From the NCBI GenBank assembly GCA_016271365.2, contig CM057453.1:500873001-500937000 (forward strand): 64,000 bases of DNA, given 5' to 3'. This document shows, one piece after another, positions 1 to 10,232 of this stretch. The notes below the pieces were generated by a model. The model worked only from the letters and a program-made list of their open reading frames with translations, was not told the DNA's origin and did no database searches. Position numbers and translations under genes: made by a program. Origin of the DNA: Neoceratodus forsteri (lineage: Eukaryota; Chordata; Ceratodontiformes; Ceratodontidae). Position 1 is the stretch's first letter. Each line of letters starts with the position of its first letter.

Positions 1-779
1 AAAGAAACTGAAGCAAGTGAGTTTTGTTACTATTTGTTCAAACGTTCAGTTAGGTGAAACAATGATCCTAAGTGAAAGAAACTCCACTTACCCCTCTCAC
101 TGGTCTGCTGTTCCCCGTGTAAATTCAGGACTCCTTTAGGAGCCTGCTGGCCTGCAGCCACTATTTTTATACAGTTCAAGGCAGGACCGTTTGAATGGAG
201 GTGGAGCTCATTAATTATTTATGGAGCCTTTTGTTTTTTCTTTTGAAATGTAAATTAAACAGTATTTATTTCCAGTGTTATGTGATACAAATGTTATAAT
301 AATACTGCTAAATTAAGACTGAAATAAAAACAATTTGTATTGTTTAAAATCAAAGTTTGAAATACTAGATGGGGTGGGCTCAGAGTCACATGAGCTTGTA
401 AGCAAGTACGTAAGGGCTGGTACTGCAAGCTCCTTCAGATAGGAGTTGGGTCTGGAGACAGACTCCAGTAGGGAGCCCTGAGTATTGCTCCCGGTATTAA
501 AGCAGAACACCTGGGATGGCTAGCCATGTATTCCCCAGAGATGTTTACGATTTATGGTTGCCATTTATGTTTCTTTATTTAAATCGTACCAGTTCACTGT
601 TTAAATATGTCTTGCTAAAAAAGAAAAAAGATGCTGAAATAAAATAAATTTGCTGATTTTTTTACCTGCACTCATATCACACTACTGTGCAGTTTGTTCA
701 GTCCACAAAGTCACCCGCACCCTATGACAGTTTCCCTGGTGTCTAGTGGCATCCCCCACCTTCTGATTCCTGTAAGTGA
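1..779. other. Stretch with no recognised gene
   Basis: AT-rich sequence with no convincing coding frame and no repeat signature that I recognise. The short frames present have no family motifs. It may be decayed repeat or ordinary intergenic DNA. Confidence 0.5.
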
Positions 780-1170
780 TTTATGTTATTATTTAATCTG
801 ACACCGGGATAGCCACACCCAGTGTCAGATGCCGCCCCCCAATTCGCTTGTTTTGTTCGCTGACATCAGGGCCCAATCTCTGTGTTGGCATTAGAACCCC
901 CCAGCAGTGTGGGACACTGGGGAGCCCATTCCCAGTATCCTGAAACATTTGCTTTTATAACCTGCAAAGAAGAAAACCATCCACCGTCTTTTCCTTTTTA
1001 ACCTGAGAAAAAGAAAACGGTCCCTCGTCGGCCCTACCGTCCCCCTTCCTCATCTGGACCCTCCCACTGAGCACCTAGCCCCTCCCCCCATCCTGTATTT
1101 ACCTCCAGAGGTTGTGCACTGTCATCTTCTGTGGACCAGGACAGGATCGCTGTCTTCTATGAAGTGAATA
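780..1170. repeat. Interspersed repeat also present at 42230-42890
   Basis: The block contains the phrases gacaccgggatagccac, gccgcc, ggacactggggagcccattcccagt and aagaaaacggtccctcgt, followed by a C-rich tract and ctgtggacca. The same phrases appear in the same order at about 42360-42860 on the same strand, so the two stretches are copies of one repeat family. No coding frame is visible. Its class is unknown to me. Confidence 0.6.
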
Positions 1171-1260
1171 TTTGATGTTCGAAAATGTGGCATGTGCAAA
1201 AATAGGTACAGCTTATTTTCGCACTTGCTACCTTTTCGAAAATGAAATATCCACTTGCAA
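1163..1260. repeat. Short self-complementary (MITE-like) repeat
   Basis: The left half (gatgttcgaaaatgtggc, gtgcaaaaatag) is an imperfect reverse complement of the right half (cttattttcgcac, cttttcgaaaatgaaatatc), giving a hairpin of about 95 bp. A related palindrome with gttatgtgcgaaaata and tatttttgcacataac lies at 7946-7986, just outside DIRS copy A. Part of the same motif (tatgtgcgaaaa) lies just left of that element at 1581-1592. Confidence 0.55.
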
Positions 1261-1317
1261 TCAAGGATGACTGAGACATTTCATAAGTAAAGGAAAATAA
1301 ACGGTGTCTTAGCTATA

Positions 1318-1501
1318 TTTTCTCTGTGGCGCAGAGGACAAGGCACAGGGATGAGACACCTATGGGTCCTAGGTTCAAAACCAGCCTCTCCATATTTTTT
1401 TTTCACCAACAACAAAGGTGAAAAAAAGGAGGGAAGAGTGGCCTCAAACCCAAGACCCTTGGGTTTGCAGTCATGTGCCCTATCTTCTGTTCCACAGAAA
1501 A
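1318..1501. mobile_element. Inverted pair of tRNA-like SINE heads
   Basis: On the plus strand 1327-1337 resembles a pol III A box (tggcgcagagg) and 1372-1382 a B box (ggttcaaaacc), with spacing normal for a tRNA. On the minus strand a second, similar head has its A box at about 1484-1494 and its B box at about 1440-1450. The two heads face each other across an A-rich loop of roughly 50 bp, so the transcript could fold back on itself. Neither half keeps a clean cloverleaf, so I call tRNA-derived SINE material rather than tRNA genes. Confidence 0.55.
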
Positions 1502-1592
1502 AGTACAAAAGTGAAAGTGTTTTTTGCTTTACATGTGAATGCTGTCAGTGATGTGCCTGGCTTAATCGAAAGTGGATGTTTATGTGCGAAAA

Positions 1593-1795
1593 GAAAAAAA
1601 TTACTCACCTTAGTACTTATGTTTCTTCTATTGCAGTCTTGCTGTATTCTGACTAATGCAGTTAGCCCCAGCCTTTAAACTGCCCGGGAGAACAAAGGGT
1701 TAACTTTCTATGCAGAACATAGAATAATGAGCTCAAGCTCAATTGATGTCTCTGTCTGTTTCCCTTTTGAATCTAACCATCAGATTCTTACGAGC
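1593..1795. repeat. Left inverted terminal repeat of DIRS copy A
   Basis: The run that starts agtcttgctgtattctgac at 1635 and passes through gggttaactttctatgcag and tctgtctgtttccctttt is matched in reverse complement at 7783-7928. The outer 40 bp (aaattactcaccttag onward) is matched only in the ICR, which is the usual asymmetry of DIRS ends. Confidence 0.85.
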
Positions 1796-2049
1796 AAAAA
1801 CTCACTAGCTATTCTATGTGGACATTGTAAAATTTTTACTAGTCAACTGGCAACAAAAAAGTTTTGGATTCCCAAGAGAAGACTCAAGTCAGGAAACCCA
1901 AAACAAAAAAACCCTTCAAATAAGAGCAAGAACAAGAGAAACACCCAAACAAAAAACAAAGGGTGTAAAGGAGCACCCCTGAGGTGCAACACTGCACCTG
2001 CCCACCCACTTCCCAAAAACTAGGTTCTGAGAGGGGAGGCGGGGGGGGT

Positions 2050-2150
2050 GGTCAGAATACAGCAAGACTCCAATAGAAGAAACATAATTACTAAGGTGAG
2101 TAATTTTTTCTTCAAACAACATGAAGTCTTGCTGTATTCTGACTAATGCA
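2050..2150. repeat. Internal complementary region of DIRS copy A
   Basis: Positions 2053-2112 are the reverse complement of the left terminus (about 1593-1655). Positions 2110-2150 are the reverse complement of the right terminus (about 7911-7942). The two are joined head to tail, as in the ICR thought to template DIRS circle formation. The block sits between the left ITR and the end of YR. Confidence 0.85.
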
Positions 2151-2230
2151 GACTACCAAGCAGTACCTTCATGGAGGAGGGACAGGACCTACTTTGGGAA
2201 TAGGCTCTGAAGTACTGCTGTGCCAAACCG

Positions 2231-3870
2231 AGCATCACTCCTAGCCTGGATATCCAGAGAGTAATACTTGGTAAAGGTATGGACTGTTTTCTAGGTGGCT
2301 GCTTGACAGATTTCTAAGAGAGGAATATCCATGGCAGCAGCCAGGGAAGCAGCTGTACCTCTTGTAGAGTGAGCTCTCAGGGCTGAGGGTGGAATCTTTC
2401 CCAGTTTCTCATAGCAGAATTGTATACAAGACACAATCCACCTGGCAATAGTTCTCTTGGTGACAGGTTTGCCCTTTCCCACTTCTCCATAAGTGAGGAA
2501 CAACTAGAGGGACTCAAACCTGTGACCCTTGGTGTGCTCTATGTAGTAGCTAAGGGCTCTTTTAACATCTAAACTGTGTAGCCTCCTCTCTCCTGAGGAA
2601 GAATGATCAGTGAAGAAAACAGGAAGAGACACAGACTGATTCAAGTGGAAATCTGAAACCACTTTGGGCAAGAACCTTCTATTGGTTCTAAGGACCACTT
2701 TATCTCTGTGAAAGGAGATAAAATCAGGTTCCACTGACAGGGCTTGCAGTTCACTGATACATCTGGCAGAGGTAATGGCTACCAAAAACACAGTTTTCCA
2801 AGTCAAGTACTTAAAGGAGAAGTCCACCCAAATCTTGAAAAATATATGTTGTGCAGAGTGTTTTAATTTGTATGTGAAGTTCTAGTGTTTCCTTCCCTCT
2901 GCCTGCTAGCTTTAGGGTAGTTTTTCGACCCCTGCAGATCTCCATATCAAACAGCTTAATCGTATTCCTTTGTCCCACACTGCACCTTGTTTCATGTGAC
3001 AGTGATATAGCAGAGACCATAAATTCAGCAGAAAGCATTGCTTTACAATCAGTTCACAACAGTAGAGATGGCTATATTTTAAAATCTATAAAATTCAGCT
3101 TAGTGACTACCCTCATCGTAAAGGTCTTACTGTCCTGAAAAACTTTGCTGCTGGTAAGTTTTGTGCAGTTTGTAAAGCTTCCAAGATATTTAGTTTGTTT
3201 GGCATGTGTGTGCTGTATGTTGGGTCTCTTACATCACTGTCACATGAGACAAGATGCACTGGGGGAACAAGAAATACAATTAAGCTGTCAGGGATGAAGA
3301 TCCCCAGGGGTCGTAAAACTCATAAACTAACACGCTAATTTAGGAAAAACTCCTAATACCAGTCAGAGGAAAGGAAACACTAGAACTTCACATACAAATT
3401 AAAACACACTGCACGACATATATTTTTTTTCAAGTTTTGGGTGGACTTTTCCTTTAAGCTCTGCTGAGGACACAGGCTCAAAAAGAGGTTGCATAAGCTG
3501 AGCAATGCAAACATTTAAATCCCAGGTAGGGGTAGGGTCTGTAAAGGGAGGATTGGTATGAAGCAATCCCTTAAAACATTTACAGAATATAGGATGAGAT
3601 GATAGTGAGAAAGACTTCCCCACTGACAGAAAAGCAGAAGCAGCTGACAAGTGTACCTTGAAAGTAGCTGGTCTGAGGCCTAGGCCATTAAGAGGGACCA
3701 TATAATCCAGAACTGTAGGCAATTCAGCAGTGTCTGGAGAAATATGCTTCTTAGAATACCAAATGCTGAATCTCTTCCATTTGGAGTTTTAAGTCTTTCT
3801 GGTGGAGGGCTTTCGAGAAGCTTTGAGAATATCCAGAACTCCCTGAGACAGGTGCAAATCTGCAAACTCT
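2231..3870 (-). pseudogene. DIRS tyrosine recombinase, broken (copy A)
   Basis: This reads as a lambda-integrase-type YR that would insert the DIRS circle without a target duplication. The N-terminal part near 3870-3740 contains ASRKPSTRKTYSSRW, typical of the DIRS YR core-binding domain. After the MITE at 2815-3453 the catalytic part resumes with FLVAITSARCISELQAL (first Arg). The HSTRGTAAS box (His-x-x-Arg) follows near 2370, and FTKYYSLDIQ carries the candidate nucleophile Tyr near 2250. The conserved Trp before it is an amber codon at about 2290, and the frame shifts elsewhere, so it cannot be functional. Excising the MITE at TTAA joins AEL to KYLTWKT in frame. Confidence 0.85.
2815..3453. 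mobile_element. TTAA-target MITE with long terminal inverted repeats (T2-like)
   Basis: The element is bounded by TTAA at 2811-2814 and 3454-3457. Its ends read AAGGAGAAGTCCACCCAAA on the left and, in reverse complement, AAGGAAAAGTCCACCCAAAA on the right. The match continues inward for about 200 bp per arm, leaving a core of roughly 200 bp. TTAAAGGRR termini with TTAA duplication describe the Xenopus T2 MITE family, considered Kolobok-related. There is no transposase frame. It interrupts the DIRS-A recombinase cleanly. Confidence 0.8.
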
Positions 3871-4700
3871 TAACTCTTCAAGAGCCATGCTTTGAGATTG
3901 AGAGACTGAAGATTGAGGTACCAAATCCTCCCCTGAGAGGAGGTTAACAGGTTGTAATTCCTGGGAAGAGACAGGGGAAGATGGACTGCTAGGGACAGCA
4001 ACAGGGGGTACCAGGGCTGTCTGGCCCTGTCTGGAGCAATCAGAATCACTTTGCAAGGTTGTGACCTTATCTTCACTAAAACTCTGAACAGAAGGGGGAA
4101 GGGAGGGAAGGCATACAGAAATTTCCCTTCCCAGTTCAGAACCAGAGCATCCAGGGGGACTGAGCCCAAGACTGGGGGTCTGCAACAAAAGAGAGGAAGC
4201 TGGTGATTGTCTGGGACTGCAAAGAGATCCATCTCTGCAGTGCCCCAGCTAGAAAAAATCACCTTCAATACCAGAGGGTCCAAGGACCATTCGTGATGGC
4301 CCTGTGAGATCCTGCTCAGTGCATCTGCTAGCACATTGCCCTTCCCTGGAAGGTGAACTAACTGCTATCAGAGAGGTTTGTAGGGAATACGCCAGGGACC
4401 ACAACTTCATGGCTTCTGTGCGCAAGGTCGTAGACCGAGTGCCTCCCTGCTTGTTGATGTACCACATGGTGGTGGTGTTGTGTGTTCTGACCTGAACCAC
4501 CTTGTTCTGTACTGACTGAGAGAAAGCTTGCAGGGCCAGAAAAACTGCCCTGAGTTCTAGGAGATTGATATGGAGAAGGGATTCCTGCGGGGACCACAGT
4601 CCCTGGGCAGTGAGGGCCCCCAGATGGGCTCCCCAGCCCAGAAGAGAAGCATCCATGGTAAGGACCACTGAATTGAGACTGAGTGGCAAATGGAACCCCT
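3870..4700 (-). pseudogene. DIRS RNase H region, broken (copy A)
   Basis: This is the RNase H domain that would remove template RNA during DIRS replication. TMDASLLGWGAHLG (first Asp) lies near 4655 and LLELRAVFLALQAF (Glu) near 4560. The next box reads RTHNTTTMWYINKQGG where the family has RTDNTT, so the second catalytic Asp appears to be His. Downstream the frame shifts into LADALSRISQGHHEWSL, DLFA, FCCR and LYAFPPFPLL, the usual DIRS C-terminal extension. It follows RT directly and leads into YR in the same frame. Confidence 0.85.
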
Positions 4701-4899
4701 TGTCTTAAATTGCCCTTATCCTGCCACCATTGAAGGGCTTGGATCAGGGTCCGAGTCACTGGAATCAGTTTGGTTAGGGAATCCTTCTTTTGGGACCAAA
4801 AGGCCCTCAGATGGAACTGAATGTCTCTTATCTGGAATCTTGTCCCCTGGACCACTGCTGTAGAGGCTGCCATGTGGCCCAAGAGTTGAAGGAAATGCC

Positions 4900-5710
4900 T
4901 TGCTGGTCAGGACACCTGAAGGCTGAGGGAAGAAGCCAGCTCTATATGAACGCTTGCCCTGTCCATGGGAAGAAAGGCTCTTGCTTTGACCGTATACAGC
5001 TCTGCCCCTATAAAGGTAAGAAGCTGGACAGGCTCAAGAACTGACTTGGGAAAGTTGAGAAGAAATCCTAGAGAAATGAGCACTTGCTGGGTCACTTGCA
5101 GGTCTGACTTGACTTGGTCTGGAGACTGACCCACTATTAGCCAGTCGTCCAGGTATGGAAAAATGGAAATATTTAGCCTCCTTAAATAGGCAACTACTAC
5201 TGCCAGGCACTTTGTGAAGACCCTTGGGGCTGAAGTTAGGCCAAAGGGCATTGCTCTGAACTGATAGTGGCCTGAGGGCAACTCGAACCTGAGGTACTTT
5301 CTGTGGGAGCACCTGATGGGAATGTGAAAATAGGCATCTTTGAGGTCCAAGGAGGCTAGCCAGTCCCCTGGCCTTAGAGAGGGAAGGATTATTCCCAGAG
5401 TTAACATCTTGAACTTTGGTTTTAAAAGATGTTTGTTTAGATATCTTAGATCTAGGATGGGTCGCCACACCCTGTTTTTTTGGGGGTAAGGAATTACCTG
5501 GAGTACAGACCTTTGCCCCAGTGTAGGGTAGGTACTCTCTCTGTGGCTCTCAAAACCAGCAAAGGTGAAAACTCTGCCTCTAGGGCAAGGGTTTCTGAGA
5601 GACCTGCAGGTGGGAAAGATCTGGCTCTCATCTTTGGAATTTTTTTGAAGCTGAGAACCAGTCCCTGGCTTACTACCTCCAGGACCCATTTGTCTGATGT
5701 AACAGACATC
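4900..5710 (-). pseudogene. DIRS reverse transcriptase (copy A)
   Basis: RT would copy the DIRS RNA. Motifs in order are WRPILDLRYLNKHLLKPKFK, WLASLDLKDAYFHIPI (first Asp), HYQFRAMPFGLTSAPRVF and the active site FPYLDDWLIVG near 5140, then LGFLLNFPKSVLEP. The frame at 5689-4907 is 260 codons without a stop, which is good preservation. It sits between gag and RNase H. In a full element these would form one polyprotein, so here it is a fragment bounded by frameshifts. Confidence 0.9.
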
Positions 5711-5851
5711 CAGTCCTGGACAAAATAAGTCAGCCTGCCCCCTACTGGTATAGGAGAGTCAACCCAGGCAGGCCCATCAGGGTGTCTGCTTGGCAGGGGG
5801 ATTAGGCTGAGGAGTGGATGTTCCCCTGCTCATCCCCCTTCTGCCTCTCCC

Positions 5852-7465
5852 TCAGAAGAACCCCCTCTGTGAAAAGGGAGAAGAGCCCTGTGCTTGGTAG
5901 AAAAGCCTATGAAAAGGCCTGCCCCTACCCCTAGACTGCTGCCTTTGAGGAGTTGCCTGCCTTTCTTTGGCCTGAGCACTCCTGTAAGTGGTCCTGTACT
6001 CATCCATTTTCTTCATGTAATTCTCTGTCTGCTCCCCAAACAGAGAATTACCCAGTACTGAAAAATCCATGGCCTTAGCCTGGGTATCCTGTGAGAGGCT
6101 AGTACATCTCAGCCAAGCCATTCTCAGAAGAGCCACAGATGTAGCCATGACTCTTGATGACACATCATTGGAGTCCACAGCAGCATGAAACTGAACTTTT
6201 GATGCCTCAATCCCATCTGCAGCCTCCTCCTCCTCCAGCTCCTTAGCTAACTGGGGCGAGGCCTGTTTAGCCAGTGTCAATACAGTGTCCCACCTGGACT
6301 TCTGGTACCTGGCTGTATAGGCCATATAATTCACCTGCCTGAGACCCAAGGAAGATGCCATGTACTGCTTTTTGCCATGGCATCAATCTTCCTGGAGTCT
6401 TTGTCTGGGGGGTGTGAAGCCAAGGGAATGTTTGCCTTATCACAGGCAGCAGCCTGCACAACCTCAACATGGCTGCATTGCTGATATAAAAACTCCGTAT
6501 CTGAGCCTGAAAGTGTATACCTCTTGTCCATTCTTCTATCAACAGGAGATATAGAATTGGGAGACTTAAAGATTTTTTGTGTCTGCTTCCCAAAAGATTT
6601 GTGAAGGGGAACAGACAGTCTCCTGGACTCTGGGTTGTCAATCATTTCCACAAAATCAGGCTCCTCTTGATTCTCCATTGCTTCCTCCATAGGAAGCTGG
6701 AGGGTCTCAGCCACCTTTCTGTAGAACATAAAGTGGGAAGGGGACTCAGAAAGCCTAGGAGGGGATATATATGAAGACCTGTCTGGGGAAATGTCCGGTT
6801 CAACAGGCACCTCCAGACTTTCACCATCACCATCGTCATCTTCAAACTCCCCCTCCTCCTCAAACTCCGGTTCATAAAATTCTTCAAGGGTATAATCGTG
6901 ACCCGGGGGAGCCGACCGAACCTAGCCCCTGCCAAAGGTGCCAGATCAGTCGGAACCGGGCGAAGCGATTCCGCAGTCCGAATCGCTCTGGCTATTTCCT
7001 CGGCCGTTGGAACATGGACTTCTGGATCCGAACCACACGATTTTTCTTAGCATTTTCTTTTTGTCAGACCCAAACCCTCAGGATCAGCTCTCCTTTTGCC
7101 CAAAGAAGTATTGCCCTGGTCAGAGGGCACTCCTTCTGGTTCGGTCGGAACCGAACTGGGCTGGCCATCCGGGTCAGTGGACTTCTCAGCCTCCTTTTCC
7201 CTCAGTCTACCTAATCTCTTCTCAAGGGTAGATTTGGGAAAGTTTTTACAAATTTGGCAGTCTGAATCGAGGTGTTCAAACCCCAGACAATAATACAGGT
7301 GGTGTGGGATCGGCCTTGCAAAGACCTCCCACACTCACTGCAGTGTTGAAACCCAGTGGGCCGGTTTTTTTTCTTGGGTTTCTCAGACATGGCCAACCTA
7401 ACCAACTTACCCTTTTTTCGGCAACCGCCAGGCAAGACTCCCTTATCGGTTCCTAACCGTGTCAT
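5852..7465 (-). pseudogene. DIRS gag-like protein, frameshifted (copy A)
   Basis: This is the putative nucleocapsid gene of the element. Near 7370 it starts with a Cys/His cluster (HCSECGRSLQGRSH) that continues one frame over as CLGFEHLDSDCQICKNF, a zinc-knuckle-like module typical of vertebrate DIRS gag. An acidic, low-complexity middle follows (about 6900-6400). The C-terminal part (6361-5852) holds MAWLRCTSLSQDTQAKAMDF and LFGEQTENYMKKMDEY, then a basic Arg/Gln-rich tail (QSRGRGRPFHRLF). At least three frame changes are needed to read through. It comes first in the element, just inside the right ITR. Confidence 0.75.
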
Positions 7466-7769
7466 GGGTGTTGGGAAAAAAATGTATCAAACATGTTTTT
7501 TTTTAGAACCGATAAGGACCAGTAACCACACACTAAAGATACAAGATTTAAAAACTGATCGGTTCAGCCGAACCGATCCACACATTTACAAGTTCCACAC
7601 AGAAAAAACAGTACAAAACCTATCTAGTACTCACGGTACCACAGACAGAGACTGAACCGACAATGTGGAAAATAAATTTCAGTCAAAAACCAACAGCAAA
7701 CCGACACTTCAACCGACTTTCGAACCAAGCTGCAGGAGAAATCTCAGGAGCAACTGTTCAGTGAGGCGG

Positions 7770-7942
7770 AGTAAAGAACCTGACAGTTAGATTTCAAAGG
7801 GAAACAGACAGAAACATCAACCGAGCTCGAGCTTAGCATTCTATGCTCTGCATAGAAAGTTAACCCTTTTTTCTCCGGGGCAGTTTAAAGGCTGGGGCTA
7901 ACTGCATTAGTCAGAATACAGCAAGACTTCATGTTGTTTGAA
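7770..7942. repeat. Right inverted terminal repeat of DIRS copy A
   Basis: Reverse complement of the left ITR from about 7928 inward. The last 14 bases (catgttgtttgaa region) are matched in the ICR at about 2110-2124, which fixes the right end near 7942. Confidence 0.85.
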
Positions 7943-8049
7943 TGTGTTATGTGCGAAAATAGGCATAGCTTATTTTTGCACATAACTCATTTTTGAACAT
8001 GAACCGTCCACATGTGGTGAAGCATGCCCAAAGCCATGAGCGTGAGATA

Positions 8050-8190
8050 CCTGTGGTGGCTTGGGTGCACTGGGATGTGTCGGTAGGTGCCCTGCATGTC
8101 CAGGGGTGTCAACCAATCATTTTGATGAATCAGAGGAAGGAGCATTCCTAGCGATACCATCTTGAATTTCTTTTTGAACAGGTGCTGTGA
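8050..8190 (-). pseudogene. Small DIRS reverse transcriptase fragment
   Basis: On the minus strand this reads as KKKFKMVSLGMLLPL, then W, then LDMQGTYRHIPVHPSHH. These are RT motifs that correspond to the KFKM and DLKDAYFHI boxes of copy A but are clearly divergent. Wording and codons are closer to DIRS copy C (compare 28980-29060). It lies between the right end of copy A and the 3' end of the L1 element. Both of its own ends are lost. Confidence 0.65.
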
Positions 8191-8331
8191 GCTGCAACTG
8201 AGCTCTCTGTGTTCATTCGCATTATTTTTGCGTTTTCTGTATTATTTCTTCATCATTTTGCCCCATCTTGTAGGTTTAGTGTCCTCAGTGGGATTGTTTC
8301 TGTTTTGATTTTGTTTTTTGCATAAAAGTCT

Positions 8332-8337
8332 TTTATT
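8332..8337 (-). promoter_or_regulatory. Polyadenylation signal of the L1-like element
   Basis: The minus strand reads AATAAA here, just before an A-rich 3' tail (caaaaaacaaaatcaaaacag in sense). It marks the LINE 3' end. Confidence 0.55.
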
Positions 8338-8407
8338 AACAGAAAACTGTATCACATTTCACATCCACATTCCAATATCATTCACAAGGCATCTTAGCAT
8401 GTGTGAC

Positions 8408-9882
8408 CAGGGCCGGTTTTAGGACTTTGGGGGCCTCCAGCAAACTCTATGACGGGGGCCCCACAGACAGGGCCCCCCCCCCGTAATCCTTCTACATAGA
8501 AGAACACTATTATTGCTGCATTATTGCAAATAGATCAAAACATCATTTACATTAGAGTAACTTTGAAGTAACTTCCTTAACTGCTCCGTCAGGACCCAGA
8601 GCTGCTTTAGCTACTGCACAATTTATCATAGTCTCAGACACAGTGACCTGAAGAACACTATATAAAATCCCCCCAAAAATCCTTAACTACTCCTCCAGCT
8701 GCTTCAGGCTCCAGCTACTGCATACAAAAACAGATTATGTATTAAAATAAAAATTGCTTCCTTTACTGCTCGAAGTGCTCCAGCAAGTTGCTTCACAATT
8801 TGTCACTGTCCCAGACAGTCAGAATTACTTGAAGAGTAAGCAACAGTAGAACTACTCATTCTTTATATGTGTGCCCTATCTGTATCCCAGCAGAGGCTAA
8901 ACAATTAATTCTGGTGATCCTACAGTCAGACAGACACCTTATGAGCTCCTATCCCATTATTACCTACCTAAAAAGGAAGCAAAGGCAGGCAAGGCACTGG
9001 TCTCCCTAAATCCTTGTGGGGCTCCCACCGGGTCTCACTAAGTCACCTCTCCACTCTGTGTACTGACGGGCCGGTGGTGGAGTGGCGGTCTCCACTGGCA
9101 AAGTGGCAATGCCCTGTGAATTGCTGCTGCTGGCTGCCTTGCTTTGCTCCATTTTTCTTAAAAAGGAAAAAAGAAATTATAGCTCTAGCAGCACTGGCAG
9201 TAGCAGGGCAGCAAATCTGTATTGGCAGGTGGGTGCCGGGTCTGGAAGGTTAATCTGACTGTGGTGGTGATAGTCTATCTCTCTGCTCTCGCAAGTCAGG
9301 CTAGCGGCTGCAATTCTCAGATTCTCTCCGGCACTCTGGAACTGATCCTCGGCTGTGATTCCAAGAGCGCCGGAGGGTCCATTTTTATGATCCACTATGG
9401 ACCTGAAGGGGAACAGAAATGTTCAGGTCCCAGTGGGAGGAGGTGTGATAACAGGAACAGATGGAGTGGGGCCTTGTGATTGGTTCCAACCACACCTCCT
9501 CCCACATCAGCATGTGCGGCACAATAGGGGGACGTAGGGAAACAAAGCAAAGTTGAGTTCAACAGAACAGAACATGGCGTGGACAGGGCAGCATGGTTCA
9601 GCGTTCACCAGGGAAATTGGGTGGGCGGTGGGCAGCATCATGAGACTAGGCAGCTGCAAACAGAAACGTAACCTGGCGGAAGGCATCTCAGAAAGCAACA
9701 TAGAGCCAGACTTGATTCAGACGAAAATTGGCTGGGGTCACAAAGGTAATTAATTAAACATGTATCTGCAAGGTTCTTGAATTTTTTGTTAACTTTTGCT
9801 GACTGTTGGGGCCCCTGCCAGACTGCCTTGCGCCCCTGCAACTAGGCCTCCTGCTGCTGGGATCGCGTGCCTAACGCGCCTG
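8408..9882. mobile_element. Non-autonomous hAT-like DNA transposon
   Basis: The insert is flanked by an identical 8-bp sequence tgtgtgac (8400-8407 and 9883-9890), the duplication length of hAT elements. Its ends are short imperfect inverted repeats: CAGGGCCGG on the left and CAGGCGCG in reverse complement on the right. The 1.47-kb interior has no transposase-like frame. Removing it rejoins the L1 3' UTR without loss. Confidence 0.75.
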
Positions 9883-10232
9883 TGTGTGACACTGAGCAAA
9901 AACATGACATTGACACTGTACATGCAGGTACAAATAGAAGAAGGCATCCTTCCAATATTCCAAGCTCAGGCCACACATTCTGTCATGCTTCTGGTACCCT
10001 AACCCAACTCCTTTCCCCCTTGACATCCAGCCCAATATCCTCATTCCTCGAACTCCTCCCCCAAGATTATGTTCTCAGCAGGGCTAAAATGTGCCAAAAG
10101 AGGCACCCATTCCCTCACAAAGCCCTCTAGTCTATCCTTAACCAATAATGTGAGTCTCTCAAGCGCCAAGATTCGAAGAATCATAACCCGCCATTGTGTC
10201 ACTGCAGGGGTCGCATGAGAAACCCAGGTATC

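Larger units (their letters stand above)
1593..7942 (-). mobile_element. DIRS-like tyrosine-recombinase retrotransposon, copy A
   Basis: The element has the layout of the DIRS order. It has inverted terminal repeats (about 1593-1795 and 7770-7942) and an internal complementary region (about 2050-2150) that joins sequence complementary to both outer ends. On the minus strand it carries gag, reverse transcriptase, RNase H and a tyrosine recombinase in that order. The ICR junction places the ends at about 1593 and 7942. Coding regions carry frameshifts and at least one stop, and a MITE splits the recombinase, so the copy is dead. A near-identical 16-17-bp sequence ending in ttatgtgcgaaaa lies outside both ends, which is unexpected for DIRS. 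Confidence 0.9.

Noticed and set aside
1318..1501. Functional tRNA genes
   Set aside because: A and B boxes are present, but the acceptor stems and anticodon arms do not pair well, and the units continue into SINE-like sequence.
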